A DNA stretch of 23,597 bases, from positions 1 through 23,597 of the forward strand of contig JBQCCP010000133.1 in assembly GCA_051962095.1 (NCBI GenBank), in the 5' to 3' direction. Every line of letters starts with the position of its first letter. Position 1 is the first letter of the stretch. The position numbers and the translations under genes were made by a program. Source of the stretch: 66-474 sp051962095. GTDB taxonomy: Bacteria > Pseudomonadota > Gammaproteobacteria > Xanthomonadales > Rhodanobacteraceae. Of this stretch, positions 7,052 to 13,687 are shown piece after piece. The notes under the pieces were generated by a model. It was not told the origin of the DNA, ran no database searches, and saw nothing but the letters and a program-made list of their open reading frames with translations.

Positions 7052-8827
7052 TCACAACACCGGCGAATCGTCGTGCAGCATCTCGCGGCGCACGATCGCG
7101 ATCGGCGCGAAGCCGTGCTGCATGAAGTCGTCGTGGAACTGTTCCAGATTGAAGTTCGCGCCTTCCTTCTTCTCGACGTCGGCGCGCAGCTTCAGGATCT
7201 CGAGCTTGCCGAGCGTGTAATACAGATACGTCGGGTCGGAGGTGCCGCGCTTGGTTTCCACTTCGCCGACCGCGGGCGACTGGTAACCCTCGTCCACGAA
7301 GAATTGCTTCGCCTGGTCCAGCGTCATCTGGCCCGTGTGCAGCTTGATGCCGACGATAAAGCGCGCGTTGCGCAGCAGCGCGTCCTGCAACTGGCCGAGC
7401 CTCAACAGCAACTGCTGGCGGCGATCCTTCGGGAACTCGTACTGCGCCAAGCCTTCATCCAGCATCATCTGCTCGCAGTAGTGCGCCCAGCCTTCCGCGT
7501 TGGTGGCCGAACCGAGCAGCTTGCGCACGCGATCGTTCACCTTGTGCATCCACAGGAACTGGATGTAATGACCCGGATACGCCTCGTGCGTCGCGACGCT
7601 GGTGATCACCGGATAACTGAATTGCGCCATGAATTCGTCGATGCGCTGTTTCGGCCAATCCTTTTCCGGCAGCGTGACGTTGAAGTACGCGGTGGTCGCC
7701 TTCGTTTCGTACGGGCCGGGCGTATCCATCGACGCGAACGTCGTGGCGCGCATGAACGGTGGCGTTTCTTCCAGCGTCGGGCGCACCATGGACGGGATCG
7801 TGATGATGTGGCGACTGTCGATGAAGCCAATCAGCGTGTCGAAGGTGGACCGGAAGGTATCGAGCAGCTTGTCGGGCGCCGGATGATCCGCGGCGAGTTC
7901 CGCCAGCACTTCGCGCGGGGTCTTGTTCGGGTCGAGCTCCTTCGCGACCTTGGCGAACTCGGCCTGGTTCGCCTTCATGTTGGCGTCGTCGAGCGCGACC
8001 AGCTTGTCCAGCGGCAGGTCGACCATCTCGTCGTATTTCAGTTTCTCGCGGAACACCTTCGCGCCGATCCGGAAGTCGCCGTGCGAGTTCGGCAGCACGT
8101 CCTTCTTCAGCCATGTCTGGTAATCGCCGAGAGCCTTGATCACGGCGCCGTTCGAGGCCGCGAACTCCTTCTTCAGTGCCGGATCAGTGACATCACTGAA
8201 AGCCGATGGCACGTCGTGCCGGAAGAATTCGATCAGCCCGGGCAACTGTTCCAGCGCGATCTCGGTGTAGATCTTCGGCGGGTTCTTCAGGTTCGCGCGC
8301 GCGGCCAGCAAGGCGGCGGGCATCTGCCGCTCGCGTGAAACCAGATCGCGCAGACGCGTTTCCGGTGGTGCGAACTTGCGCTCCATCAGCGTGAATGCAC
8401 TGGACGTGATGCCGCTGGAATAGAAATCCGGATTCTTCTCCCACGGCCGGATCGCCTGCAGCGTCAGCAGCGAACTGCGGATATTGTTCAGCACCAGGTC
8501 GCGATCGCCGCGGACGAACAGGCCGAGTGTCCCGGGATTGACGGCCGCGACACGCCGCTCCCAGCCCTTCAGCGCTTTCACTTGCGCGGCGATGCCTGCG
8601 CGCGAGTAATCCTCCAGCTTGCCATCGTAGAGATGGATGCCGTAGCTGGTCGCCGCCGACGGGTTGGTCGGCAGGTAGAACGCGTCGAAATATTGATCGG
8701 CCAGGCGCGAGAACGCCTGGTCGGCCGACGCCGTATCCGCGGATGCCGCCGCACCCGCCGCGAGCGGCACGAACAACAAGACCAGCAATCCCAGACGCCA
8801 ATCGCGCTTGCCCAATCGACCCTGCAT
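7052..8827 (-). CDS. Secreted DUF885-family metallopeptidase-like protein
   Basis: A 591-residue exported protein of the DUF885 family. A signal peptide covers about residues 1-29 (basic MQGRLGKRDWR, then LGLLVLLFVPLAAGAAASA). The family's active-site-like block is intact: H414-E415-A-Y-P-G-H420 in VATHEAYPGHYIQF, followed by EGWAHYCEQMMLDEG (445-459), which could supply a glutamate ligand. This resembles zinc peptidases with a His-Glu...His plus downstream Glu arrangement. Length is usual for the family (about 580-620). Members are annotated as putative peptidases, mostly without biochemical proof. GGGAGG lies 4 bases before the ATG. It sits next to other exported hydrolases and converges on the Rieske gene. 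Family assignment strong, enzymatic role inferred. Confidence 0.87.
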   Translation of the reverse strand: MQGRLGKRDWRLGLLVLLFVPLAAGAAASADTASADQAFSRLADQYFDAFYLPTNPSAATSYGIHLYDGKLEDYSRAGIAAQVKALKGWERRVAAVNPGTLGLFVRGDRDLVLNNIRSSLLTLQAIRPWEKNPDFYSSGITSSAFTLMERKFAPPETRLRDLVSRERQMPAALLAARANLKNPPKIYTEIALEQLPGLIEFFRHDVPSAFSDVTDPALKKEFAASNGAVIKALGDYQTWLKKDVLPNSHGDFRIGAKVFREKLKYDEMVDLPLDKLVALDDANMKANQAEFAKVAKELDPNKTPREVLAELAADHPAPDKLLDTFRSTFDTLIGFIDSRHIITIPSMVRPTLEETPPFMRATTFASMDTPGPYETKATTAYFNVTLPEKDWPKQRIDEFMAQFSYPVITSVATHEAYPGHYIQFLWMHKVNDRVRKLLGSATNAEGWAHYCEQMMLDEGLAQYEFPKDRRQQLLLRLGQLQDALLRNARFIVGIKLHTGQMTLDQAKQFFVDEGYQSPAVGEVETKRGTSDPTYLYYTLGKLEILKLRADVEKKEGANFNLEQFHDDFMQHGFAPIAIVRREMLHDDSPVL

Positions 8828-8935
8828 GCCGCCTCCCGATCATGATGATCCTTCGATGCCAGGCGCTGACGCTAGCAATACTGCGGGACGGACGCCCGTG
8901 CCAAAGGTCTGGATTCCCGTCACACAACGTCGCGC

Positions 8936-8965
8936 AAAAAAAGACCCGGCTGCGGGAGCCGGGTC
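8936..8965 (-). terminator. Rho-independent terminator of the Tyr/Gly-rich protein gene
   Basis: Read leftward, a perfect 9-bp GC-rich stem (8957-8965 with 8943-8951, loop of five bases) is followed immediately by seven T residues (8942-8936). It lies 22 bp past the stop of the gene ending at 8988. This is the clearest intrinsic terminator in the window. Confidence 0.92.
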
Positions 8966-8987
8966 CTGGAGTGACACTGGAGTGCGA

Positions 8988-9473
8988 TCAATGACCGTCG
9001 CGGCGGTAGTAGTGCCCGCGGCCGTCGTAGCGTCCGCCGCCCCGGTAGTAACCGCGGCCGTCGTAGCGACGGTCACCGCGCCAGTGGCCGCCACCGCTGC
9101 TGTACACCACGCCGACGTTCACGCTGCTGCCGTAGCCGTAGCTCGGATAGCCGTAATAGCCGGTGCCGTACGAATAGGCCGGATAGCTGGGGTACGCGGG
9201 ATAGCTCGGGTAGCTCTGGTAATACCCCTGCGCCGGATAGCTTGGTGCCGGGTAGTAGCCGCTGTCGTAATAGGTGCGATCGTTGTGACTGGCGCTGGCG
9301 ATCACGCCGCCAATCACCGCGCCCACCACCAGGGCGCCCAGCACCTTGCCGGAATCGTCGCGGTGGCCGCGGTAGTAATCGTGGGCCATCGCCGCCGGGG
9401 TCGCCAGCACGGCCGCTGCCGTCAGGGCGCAGGCAAGCATCAGTTTGTTGCGAATCGAACCGGGTTTTTTCAT
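8988..9473 (-). CDS. Exported Tyr/Gly/Pro-rich low-complexity protein
   Basis: A 161-residue secreted or envelope protein. A signal peptide ends near AMA (residue 30). A short glycine-zipper-like hydrophobic segment follows at about 44-60 (LGALVVGAVIGGVIA). The rest is low complexity: tyrosine-proline repeats such as YPSYPAYPSYPAYSYG at about 88-105, then a Gly/Arg/Tyr/His tail with repeated RYDGRG and YYRGGG elements. Glycine-zipper segments can insert in membranes. The Tyr-rich part may self-associate or bind metal through its histidines, but that is inference. It has its own candidate promoter and a strong terminator, so it is probably a single-gene transcript. No enzymatic motif is seen. 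Confidence 0.82.
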   Translation of the reverse strand: MKKPGSIRNKLMLACALTAAAVLATPAAMAHDYYRGHRDDSGKVLGALVVGAVIGGVIASASHNDRTYYDSGYYPAPSYPAQGYYQSYPSYPAYPSYPAYSYGTGYYGYPSYGYGSSVNVGVVYSSGGGHWRGDRRYDGRGYYRGGGRYDGRGHYYRRDGH

Positions 9474-9522
9474 GGCTGACTCCCCGTGTGAAGGTGGCGT
9501 CAGTATCCCACACGCAGGTAAA

Positions 9523-9550
9523 TCTATACTGAAGAGTTTTGTTATGGAAA
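9523..9550 (-). promoter_or_regulatory. Candidate sigma-70 promoter of the Tyr/Gly-rich protein gene
   Basis: Read leftward, TTTCCA (9550-9545), a 16-bp spacer and TATAGA (9528-9523) lie about 50 bp upstream of the ATG at 9473. Each hexamer matches four of six consensus bases. This AT-rich patch stands out against the GC-rich surroundings. Confidence 0.4.
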
Positions 9551-9582
9551 CGCTAAGCGTTCAGCCAGCGCCGGGGCGCGAA

Positions 9583-10095
9583 TCAGGCACCCTTCGAAGC
9601 CGCCGCCTCGCCGCCACGGTCCTTGCGCTTGCGCGATTCCAGCAGCGCCTTCAGGTTCGCCACCGCCTGCTCGTGACTGATCGCCTTCGGCTTGGGCGCG
9701 CGCGGCTTCGGCGGCTTGCGGGTCGGCGTGTGCGCGGCCGGACTGGGTGAACGGGGCAATTCCACGGGGCCGCCCAGCATCCAGTCGTCACCGAAGCGCG
9801 AGCGCGGGATGTACGAAGGCGGGCGCCGCTTGGCATTGGCCCGGGCCGCGGCCAGCGCCTTGGCGGCCGTCTTGACCGATGCCGGGCGCGCAGCGGGTTT
9901 CGCCGGAGCCGCAGACTTCGCGGTGGGGGCGGCAGGCCTGGCCTGGCTCCGCGGAGCGGCCTTGGCAGCGGGACGCGCTTTCTTCGCGGCCTTGGCGACC
10001 GGCTTGGCCGACTTGCGCGGCGCGGCCGCTTTCGTCGCCTTCGGCTTGGTCGGCTTGCGTGCCTTGGCGGCCTTCGGGTTCCGTTTTGTCACCAT
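9583..10095 (-). CDS. Histone H1-like Lys/Ala/Pro-rich protein
   Basis: A 170-residue very basic protein. Residues 1 to about 100 are Lys/Ala/Pro/Arg repeats (KAAKARKPTKPKATKAAAPRK and similar) like the eukaryotic H1 C-terminal tail and bacterial H1-like proteins, so it probably binds DNA or RNA non-specifically. A less repetitive middle (PSYIPRSRFGDDWMLGGPVELP) is followed by another basic Pro-rich stretch. A short helix near the C-terminus (SHEQAVANLKALLESRKRKDR) could be an interaction element. AGGAAA lies 6 bases before the ATG at 10095, so this start is preferred to the one at 10110, which lacks a ribosome site. GC-rich low complexity can create false open frames, but the ribosome site and the non-repetitive middle support a real gene. 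Role inferred from composition only. Confidence 0.75.
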   Translation of the reverse strand: MVTKRNPKAAKARKPTKPKATKAAAPRKSAKPVAKAAKKARPAAKAAPRSQARPAAPTAKSAAPAKPAARPASVKTAAKALAAARANAKRRPPSYIPRSRFGDDWMLGGPVELPRSPSPAAHTPTRKPPKPRAPKPKAISHEQAVANLKALLESRKRKDRGGEAAASKGA

Positions 10096-10197
10096 TGCAG
10101 CTTTCCTCATGTCGTCACAACGCACACCCCACGTACGGGTTGTCCACGGATGTGCCAAATCGTTCGAGACGGAGCCCCTGTTGCCGAACCGGCCTTG

Positions 10198-10545
10198 CTA
10201 GAAGCTGCGTCCGTCCACCTGCTGGATGTCCAGATCGGCCGGCTCGATCCCCTGAAGGCAGCGGACGTTCACCGCTGCCATCGGGTGTCCGCCGCGCTCT
10301 CCGTCCGCATAGGGCGCGACGCCGCAGACGGAGCAGAAGTGGTGGGCGATCTTGTGTTTGTTGAACCGGTACGTGCTCATGTTGGCCTCCGGCGTGGACA
10401 GCCGCAGCTGCTCGCGCGGCACGAACCACAACAGGTAACCCTTGGGCCGGCAATGGGAGCAGTTGCACTCCATCACGGTTCCGATTTCGCCCTCCACTTC
10501 AAAGGCGATCCGGCCGCAATGGCATCCACCACGCCAAGTCGTCAT
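10198..10545 (-). CDS. GFA-family (CENP-V/GFA domain) zinc protein
   Basis: A 115-residue single-domain protein of the glutathione-dependent formaldehyde-activating (GFA) family. The zinc-binding cysteines are all present: C8-x-C10 in WRGGCHCGR, C27-x-C29-x2-C32 in MECNCSHCR, and C71-x2-C74 in HHFCSVCGV, followed by PYADGERGGHPMAAVNVRCL typical of the fold's end. Length fits the compact members. Family members have been linked to S-hydroxymethylglutathione formation from formaldehyde, but that activity is disputed and many have unknown substrates. The ATG at 10545 starts directly before the domain. An upstream ATG at 10602 would add 19 residues with no domain content. It lies divergent from the small conserved protein. 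Confidence 0.88.
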   Translation of the reverse strand: MTTWRGGCHCGRIAFEVEGEIGTVMECNCSHCRPKGYLLWFVPREQLRLSTPEANMSTYRFNKHKIAHHFCSVCGVAPYADGERGGHPMAAVNVRCLQGIEPADLDIQQVDGRSF

Positions 10546-10650
10546 GCGGTCCAACCCCAGCGTCAGTTCGACAATTATCGCATGAACCGGGCTTGCCCGC
10601 ACGTGTATCCTGTTGATCCCCCTTCGAACATGCAGGGTCCATCACCCTCG

Positions 10651-10869
10651 ATGCGCAGTTTCGACGACGACCAGGGGCGCCCCTGGCAAGCCGCATTGTT
10701 GGAGGCCTCCTTCGGCAATGTCTTGATCGTTTTCAGCCGCATTGGCGGTGAAGGCGTTTTGCACAAGACGCTGGATACCGCCAATTATCGCGAAGCGGAA
10801 CAATGGCTTGCCGCGATCGACGCAACACGGCTCCGGAGCATGCTGGCCGAGGCGCAACCCTGGCGGTGA
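10651..10869 (+). CDS. Conserved small protein of unknown function
   Basis: A 72-residue soluble protein beginning MRSFDDDQGRPWQAALLEAS and ending EAEQWLAAIDATRLRSMLAEAQPW. Its layout is an N-terminal beta-rich part (GNVLIVFSRIGGEGVLHKTL) and C-terminal helices. I recognise a similar pattern from hypothetical proteins of xanthomonads, but know no function. An alternative ATG at 10630 would give 79 residues. A short inverted repeat (AGGGT/ACCCT, 10634-10648) lies just before the chosen ATG and no clear ribosome site is seen, so the start is uncertain. It is convergent with the cold-shock gene. Confidence 0.68.
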   Translation: MRSFDDDQGRPWQAALLEASFGNVLIVFSRIGGEGVLHKTLDTANYREAEQWLAAIDATRLRSMLAEAQPWR

Positions 10870-10894
10870 CGGGTCGCGCGACCTGCAGCCCCTG

Positions 10895-10929
10895 AAAACG
10901 AAAACGCCGGACGGAAGGTCCGCCCGGCG
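10895..10929 (-). terminator. Terminator of the cold-shock protein gene
   Basis: Read leftward, a GC-rich hairpin (CGCCGG at 10924-10929 paired with 10905-10910, with an inner TCCG/CGGA stem) is followed by TTTTCGTTTT. It begins 20 bp past the stop of the cold-shock gene. Confidence 0.8.
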
Positions 10930-10949
10930 TCGTACGAACAAGGCGTTGA

Positions 10950-11159
10950 TTACAGCGCCTGAACCTGATCGGCCTGCAAGCCTTTCTGGCCCTTGGTCAC
11001 TACGAAGCTGACCTTCTGGCCTTCCTGCAGCGACTTGAAACCGCTGCCTTCGATCGCGCGGAAATGCACGAACACGTCTTCGCCGCCTTCCTGGCTGATG
11101 AAGCCGAAGCCCTTGGCGTCATTGAACCATTTGACGGTTCCGGTTTTACGATCCGACAT
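10950..11159 (-). CDS. CspA-family cold-shock protein
   Basis: A 69-residue single cold-shock domain, the usual length for CspA-type proteins. RNP1 is KGFGFI (16-21) and RNP2 is VFVHF (29-33). The start TGTVKWFNDAKGFGFI and the end GLQADQVQAL are typical. It binds single-stranded RNA or DNA and acts as an RNA chaperone in the cytoplasm. An ideal ribosome site, AAGGAG, lies 6 bases before the ATG. It is transcribed alone, with a good -10 box about 160 bp upstream, a long leader and a terminator downstream. Whether it is cold-inducible or constitutive cannot be told from the protein. Confidence 0.97.
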   Translation of the reverse strand: MSDRKTGTVKWFNDAKGFGFISQEGGEDVFVHFRAIEGSGFKSLQEGQKVSFVVTKGQKGLQADQVQAL

Positions 11160-11313
11160 GGATTACTCCTTGCAACAATGCAACAAATGAAAGACCGCCG
11201 CCACGAGGCAGCGGCATGGACTGGTTGCAGGGAGAAGCAAGCGGGGAACGATGAGCGGGATCGCGCGATCATGCGCATCGGGCCACGATTTACCGTGACC
11301 CGGCAAACACAGT
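11160..11313 (-). promoter_or_regulatory. Long 5' leader of the cold-shock gene
   Basis: If transcription starts about 7 bases after the TATAAT box, the mRNA has a leader of about 150 nt, similar in length to the structured leader of enterobacterial cspA, which acts as an RNA thermosensor. No other gene is seen in this stretch. The folding has not been computed. Confidence 0.45.
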
Positions 11314-11319
11314 GCGCGC

Positions 11320-11350
11320 ATTATACATGCGATACGTGCTGTTTCGGGGA
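11320..11350 (-). promoter_or_regulatory. Promoter of the cold-shock gene
   Basis: Read leftward, a perfect TATAAT occupies 11325-11320, with TG directly before it. The -35 region at about 11343-11348 (CCGAAA or neighbours) is a poor match, so the -10 element seems to carry the promoter. It faces the cold-shock gene, whose start is at 11159. Confidence 0.65.
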
Positions 11351-11375
11351 ATCGGGAGCGATATTTCAGTCCGAT

Positions 11376-11842
11376 TCAGTGGCCGCGCAAAGAGAGCGCC
11401 AGCCCGGCCAGCGAACTCAGGAAGACCAGCCCGAGCAGGGTGCGATAGCCGAGCAGCCATCGGCCGCGCGCAGCGCCGCGCGTTCCCAGCAGAAACAGTG
11501 CGACGCCGGCCGCGAACAACACTGTGCCCCCGAACACCGTTGCAAACGACCCGCCAGGGTGCCGGCGATCACCCCGGCGTTGCCGAGGTTGAACACGATC
11601 CATTCACCTGCAATCCAGCCGGGCGAGGCCACGGGCGAGGAAAGCGCCGCCTGCCCCGCGCCGAACACGATCTGGGCGACGCCCACGATCAGCACCAGGT
11701 ACGCCGACATCCACACCAGCTTCTGGACCGGCGCGTGAGCGACCGCCGCAGCGACGAGGCCGCCGGCGATGACCGCTGCGATACCCAACCAGGCAAACGG
11801 ACGAGCCGCGCGCCAGCGGAGCTCCGGTTCCGGCGTCAGCAC
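11376..11842 (-). pseudogene. Frameshifted multi-TM membrane protein after lipA
   Basis: The first frame starts with GTG at 11842 (MLTPEPELRWRAARPFAWLG) and encodes at least three hydrophobic stretches, the last in EWIVFNLGNAGVIAGTLAG. The membrane-protein character then continues in another frame from SFATVFGGTVLFAAGVALFLLG to LGLVFLSSLAGLALSLRGH and a stop at 11376. A single missing base in the GGG run at 11550-11552 explains the switch. Reconstructed length is about 155 residues with roughly five membrane segments. The GTG overlaps the lipA stop as GTGCTGA, suggesting translational coupling. Either the gene is decaying or the base was lost in sequencing. The family is not recognised beyond integral membrane protein. 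Confidence 0.7.
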
Positions 11843-12870
11843 CGCAGGGCGGCCGTCTCCCGGATGCCTTCGGCGACGGCCGGATCGAGACCCACGTTGT
11901 TGCGAGCCAGCACCTGCTCGGCGCGATAGCTGGAGCGCACCAGCGGTCCGGACACCACTTCCAGGAAGCCCATCCCCAACGCCAGATCGCGATATTGCTG
12001 GAATTGCTCAGGTGTCACGAAGCGCGCCACCGGCAAATGATTCTGCGTGGGGCGCATGTACTGGCCCATCGTGACGACGTCCACGTCGGCGGCGCGAATG
12101 TCGGCCAGGGCGCGTTCGATTTCGGCATCGGTTTCGCCGAGGCCCAGCATCATGCTGGTCTTGGTGACGGTCTGGGGCGCGTAGCCCTTGGCGAACTTCA
12201 GGATGTCCAGCGTCTGCCGGTAACCCGCGCGCGCGTCGCGCACCGGATGCGTCAGCCGCTCGACCGTCTCGACGTTCTGCGCGTAAGTCGCGAGCCCGGC
12301 ATCCAGAACCGTCGCGACGTGTTGATGGCGACCGGCAAAGTCCGGCGTCAGCGCTTCCACTGCGGTTTCGGGCATGCGGCCGTGGATCGCGCGGACGCAT
12401 GCCGCGTAATGCGCCGCGCCGCCGTCGGGAAGATCGTCGCGATCGACCGAAGTCAGCACCACGTACTTCAAGTTCATCAACGCGACGGCGTCGCCAACGC
12501 TGGCGGGCTCCATCGGATCCAGCCAGCCGTGCGGATTGCCGGTGGACACCGAACAGAACTTGCACGCGCGGGTACACACCGAACCCATCAGCATCAGCGT
12601 GGCGGTGCCCCGTCCCCAGCACTCGGCGATGTTCGGGCACTTCGATTCCGCGCACACGGTCGACAGCTTGTGCGTGCGCACGATGTCGCGGATTTCCTCG
12701 TACTTCGCGCCGGCCGGCAGTTTCACCCGCAGCCACGGCGGCTTGCGCGCCGCGTCGGGCATGCGCGTCAACGCGCTGGGACGAATGCCGTCCTTGACCG
12801 CGCGCGTGCCCTGCGGGCTGGTGAACTTGCTGCCGGGCAGCGGACGGAGCTTGTCGGCGGATTCACTCAT
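11836..12870 (-). CDS. lipA: Lipoyl synthase LipA
   Basis: A 344-residue radical-SAM enzyme that inserts two sulfurs into protein-bound octanoyl chains to make lipoyl cofactor for 2-oxoacid dehydrogenases and the glycine cleavage system. The auxiliary cluster cysteines C73, C78 and C84 (CAESKCPNIAEC) and the radical-SAM motif C99-x3-C103-x2-C106 (CTRACKFC) are intact. So is the C-terminal RSSY (312-315), whose serine ligates the auxiliary cluster. The ATG at 12870 gives the usual N-terminal extension. An open frame continues 16 codons upstream, but the family starts here and GGAAA precedes it. lipB, often adjacent, is not upstream; a rhomboid protease gene is, 68 bp away. The gene after it overlaps by 7 bp. 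Confidence 0.97.
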   Translation of the reverse strand: MSESADKLRPLPGSKFTSPQGTRAVKDGIRPSALTRMPDAARKPPWLRVKLPAGAKYEEIRDIVRTHKLSTVCAESKCPNIAECWGRGTATLMLMGSVCTRACKFCSVSTGNPHGWLDPMEPASVGDAVALMNLKYVVLTSVDRDDLPDGGAAHYAACVRAIHGRMPETAVEALTPDFAGRHQHVATVLDAGLATYAQNVETVERLTHPVRDARAGYRQTLDILKFAKGYAPQTVTKTSMMLGLGETDAEIERALADIRAADVDVVTMGQYMRPTQNHLPVARFVTPEQFQQYRDLALGMGFLEVVSGPLVRSSYRAEQVLARNNVGLDPAVAEGIRETAALRC

Positions 12871-12938
12871 CGAGGTTTCCGTGTCTGGTCGGGACGCCAG
12901 GCGTCGCCTTGCAGCCACCTATTGTAATGGTCCTCGCA

Positions 12939-13550
12939 TCACATCCCGAAACTCGGGCTCCGCAGCTGCTGCAGGAAAAACGGAATCACCCGCGGCTCCA
13001 TCAGCACCGTGAACACGATGCCGTAGGCCGCACCCCACATGTGCGCGCTGTGGTTGATGTAGCTGCCGCCGCGATGATCCATCCAGATCGAATAGCCGAC
13101 GAACGCGACCGCGTAGAGGATCGCCGGCACCGGAAAGAAGAACACGAAGATCATCGACCATGGCGACAGCAGGATGAACGCGAACAGCACCGCCGACACC
13201 GCGCCCGAAGCGCCGAGGCTGTGGTAGTTCGCGTTGCGCCGGTTCTGGATGTAGGTCGGCAGTATCGAAACCAGCAGGCCGCCCAGATAGAACCACAGGA
13301 ACCCGAGCGGGCCGAGGTGGCGCGCATACAGCCACTCCATCGCGCGCCCGAAGAAGAACAGCGTGATCATGTTGAACAGCAGGTGCTGGAAATCCGCGTG
13401 CACCAGCCCGTAGCTGAGCAGGCGCCAGTATTCGTGCTTCTTCTCGACCGCGGGCGGCCACAGCAGCAGGCGCTGCATCAGCTTGCCGTCCTTGAAGGCG
13501 ATCCAGGAAACGATGCAGGTCACGGCGATGATGGCGAGTGTGAGGATCAT
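12939..13550 (-). CDS. Rhomboid-family intramembrane serine protease
   Basis: A 203-residue integral membrane protein with about six hydrophobic segments. The rhomboid signatures are present: H51-x4-H56-x3-N60 in HADFQHLLFN, the nucleophile S115 in G-A-S-G (LGASGAVSAVLFA), and the base H170 in INHSAHMWGAAYGIVF. It cleaves transmembrane substrates within the inner membrane; the substrate is unknown. The compact six-TM form without an extra cytoplasmic domain is common in bacteria. It is the first gene of a leftward run with lipA. No strong ribosome site is seen before the ATG at 13550, but the first TM begins directly after it. Confidence 0.92.
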   Translation of the reverse strand: MILTLAIIAVTCIVSWIAFKDGKLMQRLLLWPPAVEKKHEYWRLLSYGLVHADFQHLLFNMITLFFFGRAMEWLYARHLGPLGFLWFYLGGLLVSILPTYIQNRRNANYHSLGASGAVSAVLFAFILLSPWSMIFVFFFPVPAILYAVAFVGYSIWMDHRGGSYINHSAHMWGAAYGIVFTVLMEPRVIPFFLQQLRSPSFGM

Positions 13551-13687
13551 GTCGATTCTTTGGGGTCAGGGATCGGTACGATTTCATGAATGAATCCGTA
13601 AAGCACAGGTGTAACTTTCCGTCACGTTTGGTGCTACGCTGCACAGGCTGTCCAGGGGGCCATCGACTCAATGAGGAGGAGGACGCC

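Noticed and set aside
13551..13687. Promoter for the PNGase A-like gene (TACGCT near 13635)
   Set aside because: A CTACGCT resembling one upstream of the M14 gene is present, but no -35 element at proper spacing could be supported.
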